In this document: positions 16,542 to 25,201 of the stretch, in pieces
Layout: each line of letters begins with the position of its first letter
Position numbering within the stretch: the stretch's first letter is position 1
Assembly: GCA_946479985.1 (NCBI GenBank)
Contig: CAMLIF010000017.1
Location: 1-47,934 of the forward strand
Source: an uncultured Flavobacteriales bacterium
GTDB lineage: Bacteria > Bacteroidota > Bacteroidia > Flavobacteriales > Crocinitomicaceae
Length of the DNA: 47,934 nt
Direction: 5' to 3'
The notes under the pieces: generated by a model
What the model saw: the letters and a program-made list of their open reading frames with translations, nothing else
Database searches by the model: none
Told to the model about the DNA's origin: nothing
Position numbers and translations under genes: made by a program

Positions 16542-19343
16542 ATGATTACTCCGCAATCTGATAAAAAACTCTTTCTTCTCGATGCTTTCGCATTGATTTA
16601 CCGTGCATATTTTGCTTTCGCCAAGAACCCGCGAGTAAACTCTAAAGGACAAAACACAAGTGCTGCCTTTGGTTTTACGAATGCGCTGATTGATATCATT
16701 AAAAAAGAAGAACCAACACATATTGCAGTGGTTTTTGATGCTCCGGGAGGCGCAACTAATAGAACTGCAGATTTTGCTGCGTACAAAGCGCACCGTGAAG
16801 AAATGCCGGAAGATATCCGCTCAATGATCCAGCCGATCAAAGATATTATTAAAGCTTTCCATATTCCGATTGTGATGCTGGAAGGTTATGAAGCAGATGA
16901 TTTGATCGGAACAATGGCTAAAATGGCGGAAAAAGAAGGATTCAAAACCTATATGATGACTCCGGATAAAGATTTTGCCCAACTCGTCTCAGAGAATATT
17001 TTCATGTATAAACCGGGGAGAGGAGGAGATCCTGCCACGGTGTTGGGAGTTTCTGAAGTTTGTGAGAAATTTGAAGTCAAAGACCCGATGCAGGTAATTG
17101 ATATTTTGGGTTTATGGGGTGATGCAGCCGATAATATTCCAGGAATTCCCGGAATTGGTGAGAAAACAGCAAAAAAACTCATTGCCGATTACGGATCAAT
17201 GGAGGAATTATTCCGGAATACCGATGATCTGAAAGGTAAAATGAAGGAGAATGTAATTGCGTTTGAAGATCAGGGACGATTGTCGAAAATGCTGGCAACT
17301 ATTATTGTTGACGCTCCAATTGAATTTGATGCAAGAGCACTTCAAATTGATGCTCCGGATAAAGACCGTATCCTCGAATTATTTACTGAACTGGAATTCA
17401 GGAACCTGGCTAAGCGTGTTACCGGAGAAGAAATTGTTGTAACTGCATCTGTAGATGAAAATGGGCAGTTAGATCTATTCGGAACGCAAAGTTTAGTTGA
17501 TGTTCAGCAGGCAGTTCCAACCGCCGGACATAAAACCATTGCTACTGAAAAACCAAGTTATCATTTGGTAACACTTCCGGAAGAACGTAAAAAACTGATG
17601 TCGGAGCTAATGAAACAAACTTCGGTTTGTTTTGATACCGAAACTACAAGTATTAATGCGCTGCGGGCTGATTTGGTGGGAATGTCGTTTTCATACAAAG
17701 AACGCGAAGCCTATTATGTTGCCGTTCCGCTAAACTGGGATGAAGCAAAAGCAATTGTAGACGAGTTTAAACCTTTCTTCGAATCGGAAAAAATTGAAAA
17801 AATCGCCCACAATCTGAAATACGACCTGCAGGTGTTAACACGTTATGGTGTTGAGTTCAACGGGCCTTTGTTTGACACAATGATAGCGCATTACCTGATT
17901 CAGCCTGAAGCGAAGCAGGGAATGGATTTCCTGGCGGGATATTATTTGAACTATCAGCCAATAAGTATTGAAACATTGATTGGGAAGAAAGGAAAAGGCC
18001 AGGGAAATATGGGCGATTTACAACCGGAACAAATATCCGATTACGCTTGTGAAGATGCCGATATCACGTTCCAGCTGAAGCAAATATTTGCGCCTCAGAT
18101 TGAGAAAGAACATTTGAAAGACTTGTTCTGGAAGATGGAAATGCCTTTGGTGAAGGTGCTGGCGAAAATGGAAGCAGAAGGAGTAGCCCTCGATATAGAG
18201 CATTTGCACGCTTATTCTCAGCAATTGGAAACGGAGATCAAAGAACTTGAAATTAAGATCAAAGAAGAGGCTGGAATGGAATTCAATATGGATTCCCCGA
18301 AACAACTGGGAGAAGTGCTTTTTGATCACATGAAGATTTCAACCAAGGCAAAAAAGACGAAAACCGGTCAATACGCTACTTCCGAAGACATACTGCAGCA
18401 GCATAAAAACGATCACGCTATTATTTCCTACATTTTGGATTACCGCCAGATGAGGAAACTAAAATCTACTTATGTTGATCCGCTTCCAACAATGATTGAC
18501 GATATTGACAAGCGTGTACATACGAGTTTTATGCAAACAGTTACGGCTACAGGACGTTTGAGCTCGAATAATCCGAATTTGCAAAATATTCCGATCCGTT
18601 CGGAACGCGGAAAAGAAATACGCAAAGCGTTTATTTCACGTGGAGAAGATTTTCGCTTAATGGCGGCAGATTATTCACAGATCGAATTGCGGATTATTGC
18701 TGCTTTAGCAGAAGATGCAAACATGATCCAGGCATTTAGAGATAAACTGGATATTCACAAGGCCACTGCGGCCAAAGTATTTCATGTGGAATTGGATGAG
18801 GTGACCAAAGATCAGCGTAGCGCGGCAAAAGCAGTGAATTTTGGAATTATTTACGGCCAGTCTGCTTTCGGGTTGTCGCAAAACCTTGGAATCAGCAGAA
18901 CGGAGGCCAAAGGAATTATTGATGCTTACTTCGCGCAGTATTCTACTATTAAAACTTACATGGACAGCGCGGTAACAAATGCGCGTGAAAAGGGATACGT
19001 AGAAACGATCATGAAACGCCGTCGTTATTTAGCTGATATAAACTCAGCAAATGCAGTTGTACGTGGTTTTGCTGAGCGGAATGCTGTCAATGCTCCAATT
19101 CAGGGATCAGCAGCCGATGTGGTGAAATTAGCTATGGTTGCGGTAGACAAAGCAATGACAGAAGCCAAAGTAAAATCAAAAATGATTCTGCAGGTACACG
19201 ATGAGCTTGTTTTCGATATTCACAAAGACGAAGAGCAATTAATGCAGGATTTAGTGAAGAAAGCCATGGAAAGCGCTGTGAATTTGGCGGTTCCTATGGA
19301 AGTTGAAATGCAGCTGGCACATAACTGGCTGGATGCGCATTAA
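16542..19343 (+). CDS. polA: DNA polymerase I
   Basis: A 933-residue family A DNA polymerase used in repair and Okazaki fragment processing. It has an N-terminal 5'-nuclease domain (about 1-300; GYEADDLIG, TPDKDFAQLV, GDAADNIPGIPGIGEKTA), a 3'-5' exonuclease domain (about 345-520; Asp364 and Glu366 in CFDTETTS, so proofreading residues are kept), and a polymerase domain (about 540-933; motif A AADYSQIELRI near 710, QSAFGLSQ, and motif C VHDELVF near 885). The ATG at 16542, preceded by AAGAAG, is chosen; an upstream TTG at 16518 adds eight residues with no support. A near-match -7 element TATTCTTG lies at 16513-16520. Confidence 0.97.
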   Translation: MITPQSDKKLFLLDAFALIYRAYFAFAKNPRVNSKGQNTSAAFGFTNALIDIIKKEEPTHIAVVFDAPGGATNRTADFAAYKAHREEMPEDIRSMIQPIKDIIKAFHIPIVMLEGYEADDLIGTMAKMAEKEGFKTYMMTPDKDFAQLVSENIFMYKPGRGGDPATVLGVSEVCEKFEVKDPMQVIDILGLWGDAADNIPGIPGIGEKTAKKLIADYGSMEELFRNTDDLKGKMKENVIAFEDQGRLSKMLATIIVDAPIEFDARALQIDAPDKDRILELFTELEFRNLAKRVTGEEIVVTASVDENGQLDLFGTQSLVDVQQAVPTAGHKTIATEKPSYHLVTLPEERKKLMSELMKQTSVCFDTETTSINALRADLVGMSFSYKEREAYYVAVPLNWDEAKAIVDEFKPFFESEKIEKIAHNLKYDLQVLTRYGVEFNGPLFDTMIAHYLIQPEAKQGMDFLAGYYLNYQPISIETLIGKKGKGQGNMGDLQPEQISDYACEDADITFQLKQIFAPQIEKEHLKDLFWKMEMPLVKVLAKMEAEGVALDIEHLHAYSQQLETEIKELEIKIKEEAGMEFNMDSPKQLGEVLFDHMKISTKAKKTKTGQYATSEDILQQHKNDHAIISYILDYRQMRKLKSTYVDPLPTMIDDIDKRVHTSFMQTVTATGRLSSNNPNLQNIPIRSERGKEIRKAFISRGEDFRLMAADYSQIELRIIAALAEDANMIQAFRDKLDIHKATAAKVFHVELDEVTKDQRSAAKAVNFGIIYGQSAFGLSQNLGISRTEAKGIIDAYFAQYSTIKTYMDSAVTNAREKGYVETIMKRRRYLADINSANAVVRGFAERNAVNAPIQGSAADVVKLAMVAVDKAMTEAKVKSKMILQVHDELVFDIHKDEEQLMQDLVKKAMESAVNLAVPMEVEMQLAHNWLDAH

Positions 19344-19360
19344 AGAAATTAGATAAGTAA

Positions 19361-19398
19361 AACAAGTCGGGGCGAATAATTATTCGCCCCGACTTGTT
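19361..19398. repeat. Perfect 38-base palindrome after polA
   Basis: Two 19-base arms, 19361-19379 and 19380-19398, are exact reverse complements with no spacer (core GGGGCGAATAATTATTCGCCCC). It begins 17 bases after the polA stop. No T-run follows on the plus strand, so intrinsic termination is not assured. It may be a dispersed intergenic palindrome; other copies cannot be seen in this window. Confidence 0.85.
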
Positions 19399-19417
19399 CA
19401 GAGAAATACCAAACAAA

Positions 19418-19449
19418 AAATCCCGCTCCGGTTGACCGGAGCGGGATTT
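19418..19449 (-). terminator. Intrinsic terminator for rplY
   Basis: Perfect 15-base arms (AAATCCCGCTCCGGT and its complement) enclose a two-base spacer. Read on the minus strand it lies just after the rplY stop and is followed by a run of Ts, as expected for a Rho-independent terminator. On the plus strand it could also serve polA, with a weaker T-tract. Confidence 0.9.
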
Positions 19450-19469
19450 CTATTTTAAGAGATTGAATC

Positions 19470-20060
19470 TTAATCTTCTTCTTCTACGTCAACTTCAGCA
19501 GCTTTAGTAGCTCCACGAGCCATTTTAACTGCAACAACTACCGCACGAGCAGGATCTGTAAAACGCAACGATGGGTTTTGTTCAGATAGATCTGTTACAC
19601 GGATAGATTGACCGATACGTAATTTCGTAATGTCGATTGTAATTGCTTCAGGTAAATCTCCTGGTAAAGCAACAACTTTCAGACGACGGAAAACCTGCAT
19701 CAATTTACCCCCGGCCATTACACCGCGAGATGCACCTGTAAGACGAACCGGTAAACCGATTTTAACTGGTTTTTTTGCGTCTAACTGCAAAAAGTCAATG
19801 TGACGAACTTTGTCAGTCAACGGATCTTGCTGCAAATCCTGAATGATTGCAGACGCTTTAGTTCCGTCAATATCCAATTCAATTTGGAATACGTCCGGGT
19901 TAAACACCAACTTCTCGATAAGGATGTCTTTTACAGAAAAATGGGTTTGAGTGCCAGCTCCGTAAAGGACACAAGGAACTTGTCCTGAGTCTCTCACCGC
20001 TTTAGCATCCTTCTTCCCTACGTTCGCGCGAAGCGAACCGCTCAATTGTGATACTTTCAT
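19470..20060 (-). CDS. rplY: 50S ribosomal protein L25 (long Ctc form)
   Basis: A 196-residue ribosomal protein of the bL25/Ctc type that binds 5S rRNA. The N-terminal L25 domain (about 1-92) starts MKVSQLSGSLRANVGKKDAKAVR; the C-terminal TL5/Ctc beta domain (about 98-185) contains KKPVKIGLPVRLTGASRG and LPEAITIDI; the tail is acidic (DVEEED). It follows prs by 16 bases on the same strand, a pairing found in many bacteria. A strong terminator lies right after the stop. Confidence 0.96.
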   Translation of the reverse strand: MKVSQLSGSLRANVGKKDAKAVRDSGQVPCVLYGAGTQTHFSVKDILIEKLVFNPDVFQIELDIDGTKASAIIQDLQQDPLTDKVRHIDFLQLDAKKPVKIGLPVRLTGASRGVMAGGKLMQVFRRLKVVALPGDLPEAITIDITKLRIGQSIRVTDLSEQNPSLRFTDPARAVVVAVKMARGATKAAEVDVEEED

Positions 20061-20076
20061 TGTGTTTATTGTTTAT

Positions 20077-21012
20077 TTATGAAATGATAAAATGTGCACT
20101 AATTGATTCATTCTTCACCAGTCTGTTGATTACATCAGCAAACAAATCGGCTACTGTTATTACGCGAATTTTATCGCTTTTTTCTTTTAACGGAATTGTA
20201 TCTGTCACGATCAATTCTGTCAATTTAGAGTTATTGATACGCTCAAGGGCAGGACCGGATAAAACAGCGTGAGTACAAAATGCACGAACTGTCAATGCTC
20301 CTTTTTCCATGAATAACTCAGCCGCTTTTGTTAAAGTTCCTGCTGTGTCACACATATCGTCGATCAGAATCACGTCTTTTCCGGAAACATCACCAATTAC
20401 AGTCATTTCTGCAATTTCGTTTGCTTTCTTACGGTGTTTGTGACAAATTGCCAAACCTGTATCTAATTTCTTAGCGTAAGCATTTGCGCGTTTTGCACCA
20501 CCGGCATCCGGAGCAGCCATAATCAGGTTCCCATTATCCAAAGCTTTCATTTCATTGAAGAACAATGTAGATGCAAATAAATGATCTACCGGAACTTCGA
20601 AGAAACCTTGAATCTGGTCTGCGTGTAAATCCATTGTCATAATGCGATCTACACCTGCAGCAGCCAGCATATTTGCAACAAGCTTGGCACCAATTGCAAC
20701 ACGTGGCTTATCTTTTCTGTCTTGTCGTGCGAAACCGAAATAAGGAATTACTGCAATGATCTTACGGGCCGAAGCACGTTTTGCAGCATCTATCATCAAT
20801 AATAACTCGAACAAATTTTCTGTCGGAGGCATTGTCGACTGAACGATAAAGACATCTTGTCCGCGGACAGTTTCTTCAAACGACGGCTGAAATTCACCAT
20901 CGCTAAACTCCGTAACTTTAACGTCACCAAGGCTTGCACCAAATTTTGTGGCAATTTGTTCTGCTAAATGTTTGGATGCTCTTCCTGAAAAAATCTTTAC
21001 TCCGTTCGACAT
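20077..21012 (-). CDS. prs: Ribose-phosphate pyrophosphokinase
   Basis: A 311-residue cytoplasmic enzyme that makes PRPP from ribose 5-phosphate and ATP, feeding nucleotide, histidine and tryptophan synthesis. Motifs: FSDGEFQPSFEETVRGQDVFIVQS, the flexible loop FGFARQDRK, His130 in DLHADQIQGFF, and the PRPP-binding loop LIDDMCDTAGTL (about 216-227). Length matches the family. It has its own -7 element 31 bases upstream and is followed by rplY. Confidence 0.97.
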   Translation of the reverse strand: MSNGVKIFSGRASKHLAEQIATKFGASLGDVKVTEFSDGEFQPSFEETVRGQDVFIVQSTMPPTENLFELLLMIDAAKRASARKIIAVIPYFGFARQDRKDKPRVAIGAKLVANMLAAAGVDRIMTMDLHADQIQGFFEVPVDHLFASTLFFNEMKALDNGNLIMAAPDAGGAKRANAYAKKLDTGLAICHKHRKKANEIAEMTVIGDVSGKDVILIDDMCDTAGTLTKAAELFMEKGALTVRAFCTHAVLSGPALERINNSKLTELIVTDTIPLKEKSDKIRVITVADLFADVINRLVKNESISAHFIIS

Positions 21013-21043
21013 GCTAAATCGTTTTTCCCTGTGTTGAGGGGAG

Positions 21044-21051
21044 CAAAGGTA
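21044..21051 (-). promoter_or_regulatory. -7 element TACCTTTG for prs-rplY
   Basis: An exact TAnnTTTG on the minus strand in the 53-base gap between the flippase-like gene and prs, 31 bases before the prs start. It suggests prs-rplY can be transcribed separately from the upstream block. Confidence 0.6.
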
Positions 21052-21065
21052 GTCATTTCTTTTTA

Positions 21066-22262
21066 TTACGGGCGATTTTCAGTGGTTTTTTGCTCGTTCC
21101 GGACCTCAGTTTTTTTACTTAACCATCTCGGAAGCAAAATGCTACCGATAAGAATATATGGGAAGTAACCTATCAGTCGCCACAAAACAGCCAAACTTCC
21201 TACAATAATTGCGCTTGCGGAAAAAGTACTGAGCAATTCTCCGAACGCCCATTCGGCAACACCACTGCCTCCCGGTGTTGGGGCAATCCGCATAAACATC
21301 CAGAGAACGAATTGCTTGCTTAACAGTAGAATGTGCTGGGCGAATCCAAGAGAAACGAAAGCCTGGAAAATGAATGAAATAACCAGGTAGCGCGATGTCC
21401 AGGAGAAAACAGTTGCCAAACCGATTTTTGCCCAAAAGGAAGCTTTTTCTTTTTTGAATCCCAATGCTGTTGTTCTGACATTTTCACCGGTTTCATTGGC
21501 TTTGGTATTCCACCTTTTTAAAAACGGGAGTTTCGTAATTCCATTGAGGACAATTTTTGTGAACGAAGGAAACACGAACAAACTCACAAATAGGAAAGAA
21601 CAAAGTACCAGGAAAACAAAATATCCTGTCCAGAATGCTGCCGAACCACCTGCGCCAATGGCATTTGAAGGAAGGATTAATTGATAATCGTAAAAGCAAA
21701 ATACGATCGGAATCATAACAACGAAGAACAGATTGTCGAAAAACGCAGTTGTAATAACGATTGCGGTTGCTTTTCCCATCGAAATCCGTTCCCGGTTTAA
21801 GATAAACATGGCGACGGTTGCACCGCTCAAAACACCGGGTGCCAATGCGGAAGCGTATTCCCAAATCATAATAGTGCGAAAACTGGCTTTCCAGGATAAT
21901 TTTTTGGATGTTAGTGTACGAATTCGCCACATATAGCTCAAATCTCTACCAACCATTGCCAATATGGCGCAAAACAAACAAAGTACAGTTGTACCGGTTA
22001 TGGGAATGGTTTTGAGGATGTCAACCGCAGTTCTTTTTTCAAACGAACCGTTTTTATCGGATTTGAATAATTCGGAATCGTTGTAATCGATCAATTTGGT
22101 TTCTTTGATCAGAGAATAATTTCCCTTACCTGATTCTACAGGAACAAATTCAACTTCCCCAAGTGTTCGGTAAGCGAAAAATCCGCAAACAGCAAGGGCA
22201 AGAATGGTAACGAGAAGAACCTGATTACGCTTGAAGACAGAAGGACGCTCGTTTACCGACAT
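21066..22262 (-). CDS. UPF0104 / LPG-synthase-like membrane protein
   Basis: A 398-residue integral membrane protein of the lysylphosphatidylglycerol synthase transmembrane (YbhN/AglD-like, UPF0104) family. An N-terminal membrane segment (about 15-30) is followed by about seven more, with typical pieces WEYASALAPGVLSGATVAMF, ITTAFFDNLFFVV and MRIAPTPGGSGVAEWAFGELL. The soluble aminoacyl-transferase domain of MprF is absent, so lysyl-lipid synthesis is unlikely; family members are suspected lipid-linked flippases. Its start is 11 bases after the Ig-like lipoprotein stop, indicating one transcript. Confidence 0.9.
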   Translation of the reverse strand: MSVNERPSVFKRNQVLLVTILALAVCGFFAYRTLGEVEFVPVESGKGNYSLIKETKLIDYNDSELFKSDKNGSFEKRTAVDILKTIPITGTTVLCLFCAILAMVGRDLSYMWRIRTLTSKKLSWKASFRTIMIWEYASALAPGVLSGATVAMFILNRERISMGKATAIVITTAFFDNLFFVVMIPIVFCFYDYQLILPSNAIGAGGSAAFWTGYFVFLVLCSFLFVSLFVFPSFTKIVLNGITKLPFLKRWNTKANETGENVRTTALGFKKEKASFWAKIGLATVFSWTSRYLVISFIFQAFVSLGFAQHILLLSKQFVLWMFMRIAPTPGGSGVAEWAFGELLSTFSASAIIVGSLAVLWRLIGYFPYILIGSILLPRWLSKKTEVRNEQKTTENRP

Positions 22263-22273
22263 AGAAATCCGGG

Positions 22274-23800
22274 TTAGTTTAGTTCAAGTTTCTCTTCGAT
22301 ATCCCAGTTTGCCCGAACTTTTTGAGCAACCGTATAGCGAAGCATTGTCTCGGGCTGAATCTTGTTTTCGTAATCTCCTGAATCCCAAATACCATTGTTA
22401 TTTTCATCCTTAAAGCAACGGAAACTGTATTGTCCGGGAATGAGATTCGCGAAGGTCAATTTCCCCGCATTGCTTCTTTGTTTCGAAACTACCGTGCCTA
22501 ATTCTGTATTTGCATTGTTGACCAGTTCAAAGATCCAGCTGGAATCGAAATCCGTTATGTCGATGATAATATTTCCGCATTTTTCCGGCAGAAATGTTTC
22601 AAAATCAAAGCTGATTGTATCATTCGAATTCGCAGTTCCCGAAAGCGCCGCTTTGTCGAAATGAATGTGGAAGTTTTCGCTAGCCACAGGCAAAACGTAT
22701 AATCTTCCGTTCTTAATTTCGTACGTATACGGAACGGTTTTGTTCGTGGCACTAATGAATGAGAAGTGGCTTTCATCAAAAGTCCGGTAGTATTCACTTG
22801 AAGTAAACACCAACGAATCTCCTGGTTTCCATTGTTTGGGAGATTTGGTTTTGACAGCAAAATTCCCTGCACGGTCTTTTACAGGATGTTGACGGATTAA
22901 GGTGTCGGTCCCGACAGTGAAAACATATCTGCTTGAAGTTAATACAGGCAAGGCAATAAGTAATGAGTCGAAAGAAAACCTGGAAATGAGTTCAACGGAT
23001 TCTCCGTTGAGCAACACAGGGTTTTCCTCGAAGTCCATTCCGCTTACGATTGCTGTTCCTGGCTTTTCTATCACAACCTTTAGGAGATTGGAAGTTCTTT
23101 TTGGTTTGAAAATGCGTAGAGAGCTCGAAAGAGTATCAGACGTTTGGATCAATTCTGTTTGGAATGCAAGGTTTTCAGTTGGGTCTATTTTTTGATTCCG
23201 GTTAGCGTCCTGATAGGCAAAAAGCGTGTATTCTCCGTCTTTCAAATAGTCGAACTTGTAATTCCCGAAACGGTCGCTTCTCGTAAGATAAGTGGGCTTA
23301 TTAAGGTAAGGAAGTGAATCTTTCGGAAAGAGGCAAACGGTTGCATTTTGGATAAATTCGCCCGAATATGCTGATATGATGGTCCCATAATGCGAAAGTG
23401 AATCAATAAATTCCCCGGTTGAAAAAACCACCTGGAAAATCGTGTCGTTGCTCTCGTTCAAATCTTTGATTGCGCCATTTATATTGAGGATGTATGTTGT
23501 TCGCGGCATTAAAGCGGCATCCCAGGAAACGGTTAAAGTTCTCTTGTTCAGTTCGCTCTTGAGTTTCCCTACTTCCGGACTCATCGTAATGGTAGTTTCC
23601 GCTTCTTTCAAAACAACGTATTCGTCAAATTCTATAACAACTTGTGTCGGCTGAATATTGGTTTCGCCCGTTTCCGGAGCTGTTTTAACCGGTTTTGGAG
23701 CAATAGCATCACTTTCACCCCCGGTTAAAGGAATAATATCTGCACATGCGCTAAGCAGTATTGCGGAAATTAGAAAAGAGAAGTACCGAGCCAGGCGCAT
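22274..23800 (-). CDS. Lipoprotein with N-terminal bacterial Ig-like domain
   Basis: A 508-residue lipoprotein (lipobox LSAC, Cys19). Residues about 35-130 match the Big_5-type Ig-like domain (APETGETNIQPTQVVIEFDEYV, then TTYILNINGAIKDLN and FQVVFSTG), which is widespread in Bacteroidota. The rest is beta-rich, with a segment resembling a prealbumin-like or Cna-B-like repeat (FGNYKFDYLKDGEYTLFAYQD, about 168-190) and a second copy near the C-terminus (IPGQYSFRCFKDENNNGIWD). The start overlaps the 3' end of the fRMsr gene by 31 bases. Probably a structural or adhesive surface lipoprotein; no enzyme signature. Confidence 0.9.
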   Translation of the reverse strand: MRLARYFSFLISAILLSACADIIPLTGGESDAIAPKPVKTAPETGETNIQPTQVVIEFDEYVVLKEAETTITMSPEVGKLKSELNKRTLTVSWDAALMPRTTYILNINGAIKDLNESNDTIFQVVFSTGEFIDSLSHYGTIISAYSGEFIQNATVCLFPKDSLPYLNKPTYLTRSDRFGNYKFDYLKDGEYTLFAYQDANRNQKIDPTENLAFQTELIQTSDTLSSSLRIFKPKRTSNLLKVVIEKPGTAIVSGMDFEENPVLLNGESVELISRFSFDSLLIALPVLTSSRYVFTVGTDTLIRQHPVKDRAGNFAVKTKSPKQWKPGDSLVFTSSEYYRTFDESHFSFISATNKTVPYTYEIKNGRLYVLPVASENFHIHFDKAALSGTANSNDTISFDFETFLPEKCGNIIIDITDFDSSWIFELVNNANTELGTVVSKQRSNAGKLTFANLIPGQYSFRCFKDENNNGIWDSGDYENKIQPETMLRYTVAQKVRANWDIEEKLELN

Positions 23801-24252
23801 AATTCGTTTAAATATTTTTCGTCAATTTCGTCAAAATCATCGAGCTGATCACTGTCAACATCCAAAACTCCGACTACTTCACCGTTTGATCTGATCGGAA
23901 CTACTATTTCACTTTTTGAAGCGCTGCTGCAGGCAATATGTCCGGGAAATTCATCAACATTCGGAACAACAAGTGTTTTGTTTTGTTCCCAGCTTCCGCC
24001 GCAAACACCTTTTCCTTTTGCAATGCGTGTACAGGCAATGTCTCCCTGAAACGGTCCGAGGATCAATTCATTGTTTTCAACCAGATAAAAACCAACCCAG
24101 AAAAATCCAAAAGTCATTTTTAGAGCGGAAGAAACATTGGCTAAGTTGGCAGTTTTGTTCACGGTTGGATCTACTAAAGCCTGAATTTGAGGAATCAGGG
24201 CCGCATATTTTTCTGTCTTTGTACCAATACCCATATTCAGTTCTTCTGCCAT
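23770..24252 (-). CDS. GAF-fold free methionine-R-sulfoxide reductase
   Basis: A 160-residue GAF-domain protein matching fRMsr, which reduces free methionine-R-sulfoxide with thioredoxin. The body reads FWVGFYLVENNELILGPFQG, and the three cysteines of the E. coli enzyme are present in ACTRI, GVCGG and HIACSS, followed by SEIVVPI and GVLDVDSD. The frame is open upstream to 24291, but a TACCTTTG -7 element (24267-24274, minus) lies within that extension, so the ATG at 24252 is preferred and gives the usual length. Its 3' end overlaps the Ig-like lipoprotein gene by 31 bases. Confidence 0.92.
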   Translation of the reverse strand: MAEELNMGIGTKTEKYAALIPQIQALVDPTVNKTANLANVSSALKMTFGFFWVGFYLVENNELILGPFQGDIACTRIAKGKGVCGGSWEQNKTLVVPNVDEFPGHIACSSASKSEIVVPIRSNGEVVGVLDVDSDQLDDFDEIDEKYLNELCAWLGTSLF

Positions 24253-24266
24253 CGAAAAAATTTTGT

Positions 24267-24274
24267 CAAAGGTA
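24267..24274 (-). promoter_or_regulatory. -7 element TACCTTTG for fRMsr gene
   Basis: An exact TAnnTTTG on the minus strand, 14 bases before the ATG at 24252. It decides the start: a longer reading from 24291 would begin upstream of the expected transcription start. Confidence 0.6.
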
Positions 24275-24431
24275 CTAAAAAGCGCTTGCAATGAAACAAT
24301 TCTGCGTTTCCGTGGTCATTATTATTACTTGAAAAGTAATGTTCTGGAAAACCGAAAATAATTTGAAAAAAAATGAAATGCATGATTGTCAAACTCAACT
24401 TTTTAGCTAATTTGAGTGGAAAACGAATTAA

Positions 24432-25148
24432 ATGATTGCTAAGAACTTATACGACAACATTCTGTTTTTCGATATTGAAACAGTTCCGGTTGTGTACGAT
24501 TATTTTGAATTGGACGAAGACGGTAAAAAGCTGTTTGATACGAAAAACGCACGTTACAAAACCGAAGACAAATCGGAAGAACAGGTTTACAATGAAAAGG
24601 CCGGTATTTTAGCCGAATTTGCCCGGGTTGTTTGCATTTCTGTTGGCTTTTTGACAGAAACCCGGACGGGACGCCAGATTCGGATTGCTTCTTTTGCCCA
24701 CCATGATGAAGAAACATTGTTGAAACAATTTATTTCATTGCTTGAGGATCATCCGAAATACTACATTTTGTGCGGACACAACTCCAAAGAGTTTGATATT
24801 CCTGTTTTGTGCCGAAGAATGCTTATTAACGGATTGAAACTTCCGAAAATTCTCCAGATAGCTGGCAAGAAGCCATGGGAAATTTCTCATTTAGATACTA
24901 TGGAACTTTGGAAGTTCGGCGATTACAAAGCATATACGAGTTTGGCGCTGCTGTGTCATGTTTTCAAAATTCCAACACCTAAAGACGATATTTCAGGTGC
25001 TGATGTAGCGCGAGTTTTTTATGAAGAAGACGATTTACCACGTATCACCAGGTATTGCGAAAAAGATGTTGTTGCCCTAATGCAGCTCTTTCTTAAAATG
25101 AACGGAGAGCCGTTAGTTGAGGAAGGAGAAATAAAAATAAAAGGGTGA
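24432..25148 (+). CDS. PolB-like 3'-5' exonuclease
   Basis: A 238-residue protein of the DEDD exonuclease superfamily, matching the predicted 3'-5' exonuclease related to the PolB exonuclease domain. Exo I is Asp14/Glu16 in FFDIETVP; Exo II is in CGHNSKEFDIPVLCRR; Exo III is in RYCEKDVVALMQLF. There is no polymerase domain; stand-alone forms of this length are typical. It presumably trims single-stranded DNA ends in repair, but a role in vivo is not established. It is transcribed alone and convergent with the next gene. Confidence 0.9.
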   Translation: MIAKNLYDNILFFDIETVPVVYDYFELDEDGKKLFDTKNARYKTEDKSEEQVYNEKAGILAEFARVVCISVGFLTETRTGRQIRIASFAHHDEETLLKQFISLLEDHPKYYILCGHNSKEFDIPVLCRRMLINGLKLPKILQIAGKKPWEISHLDTMELWKFGDYKAYTSLALLCHVFKIPTPKDDISGADVARVFYEEDDLPRITRYCEKDVVALMQLFLKMNGEPLVEEGEIKIKG

Positions 25149-25151
25149 CTT

Positions 25152-25201
25152 TCCGCCGCGGACTCAGCCACCACTTGTTATTGAATATAATCAGTGATTA
25201 T
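25152..25201. repeat. Two short palindromes between convergent genes
   Basis: TCCGCCGCGGA (25152-25162) is a palindrome around a single central base and shares ten bases with the core at 7937-7950. A second, AT-rich inverted repeat (ATAATCA-G-TGATTAT, 25187-25201) overlaps the stop of the minus-strand gene. Neither has a strong T-run; a weak bidirectional terminator is possible. Confidence 0.5.
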
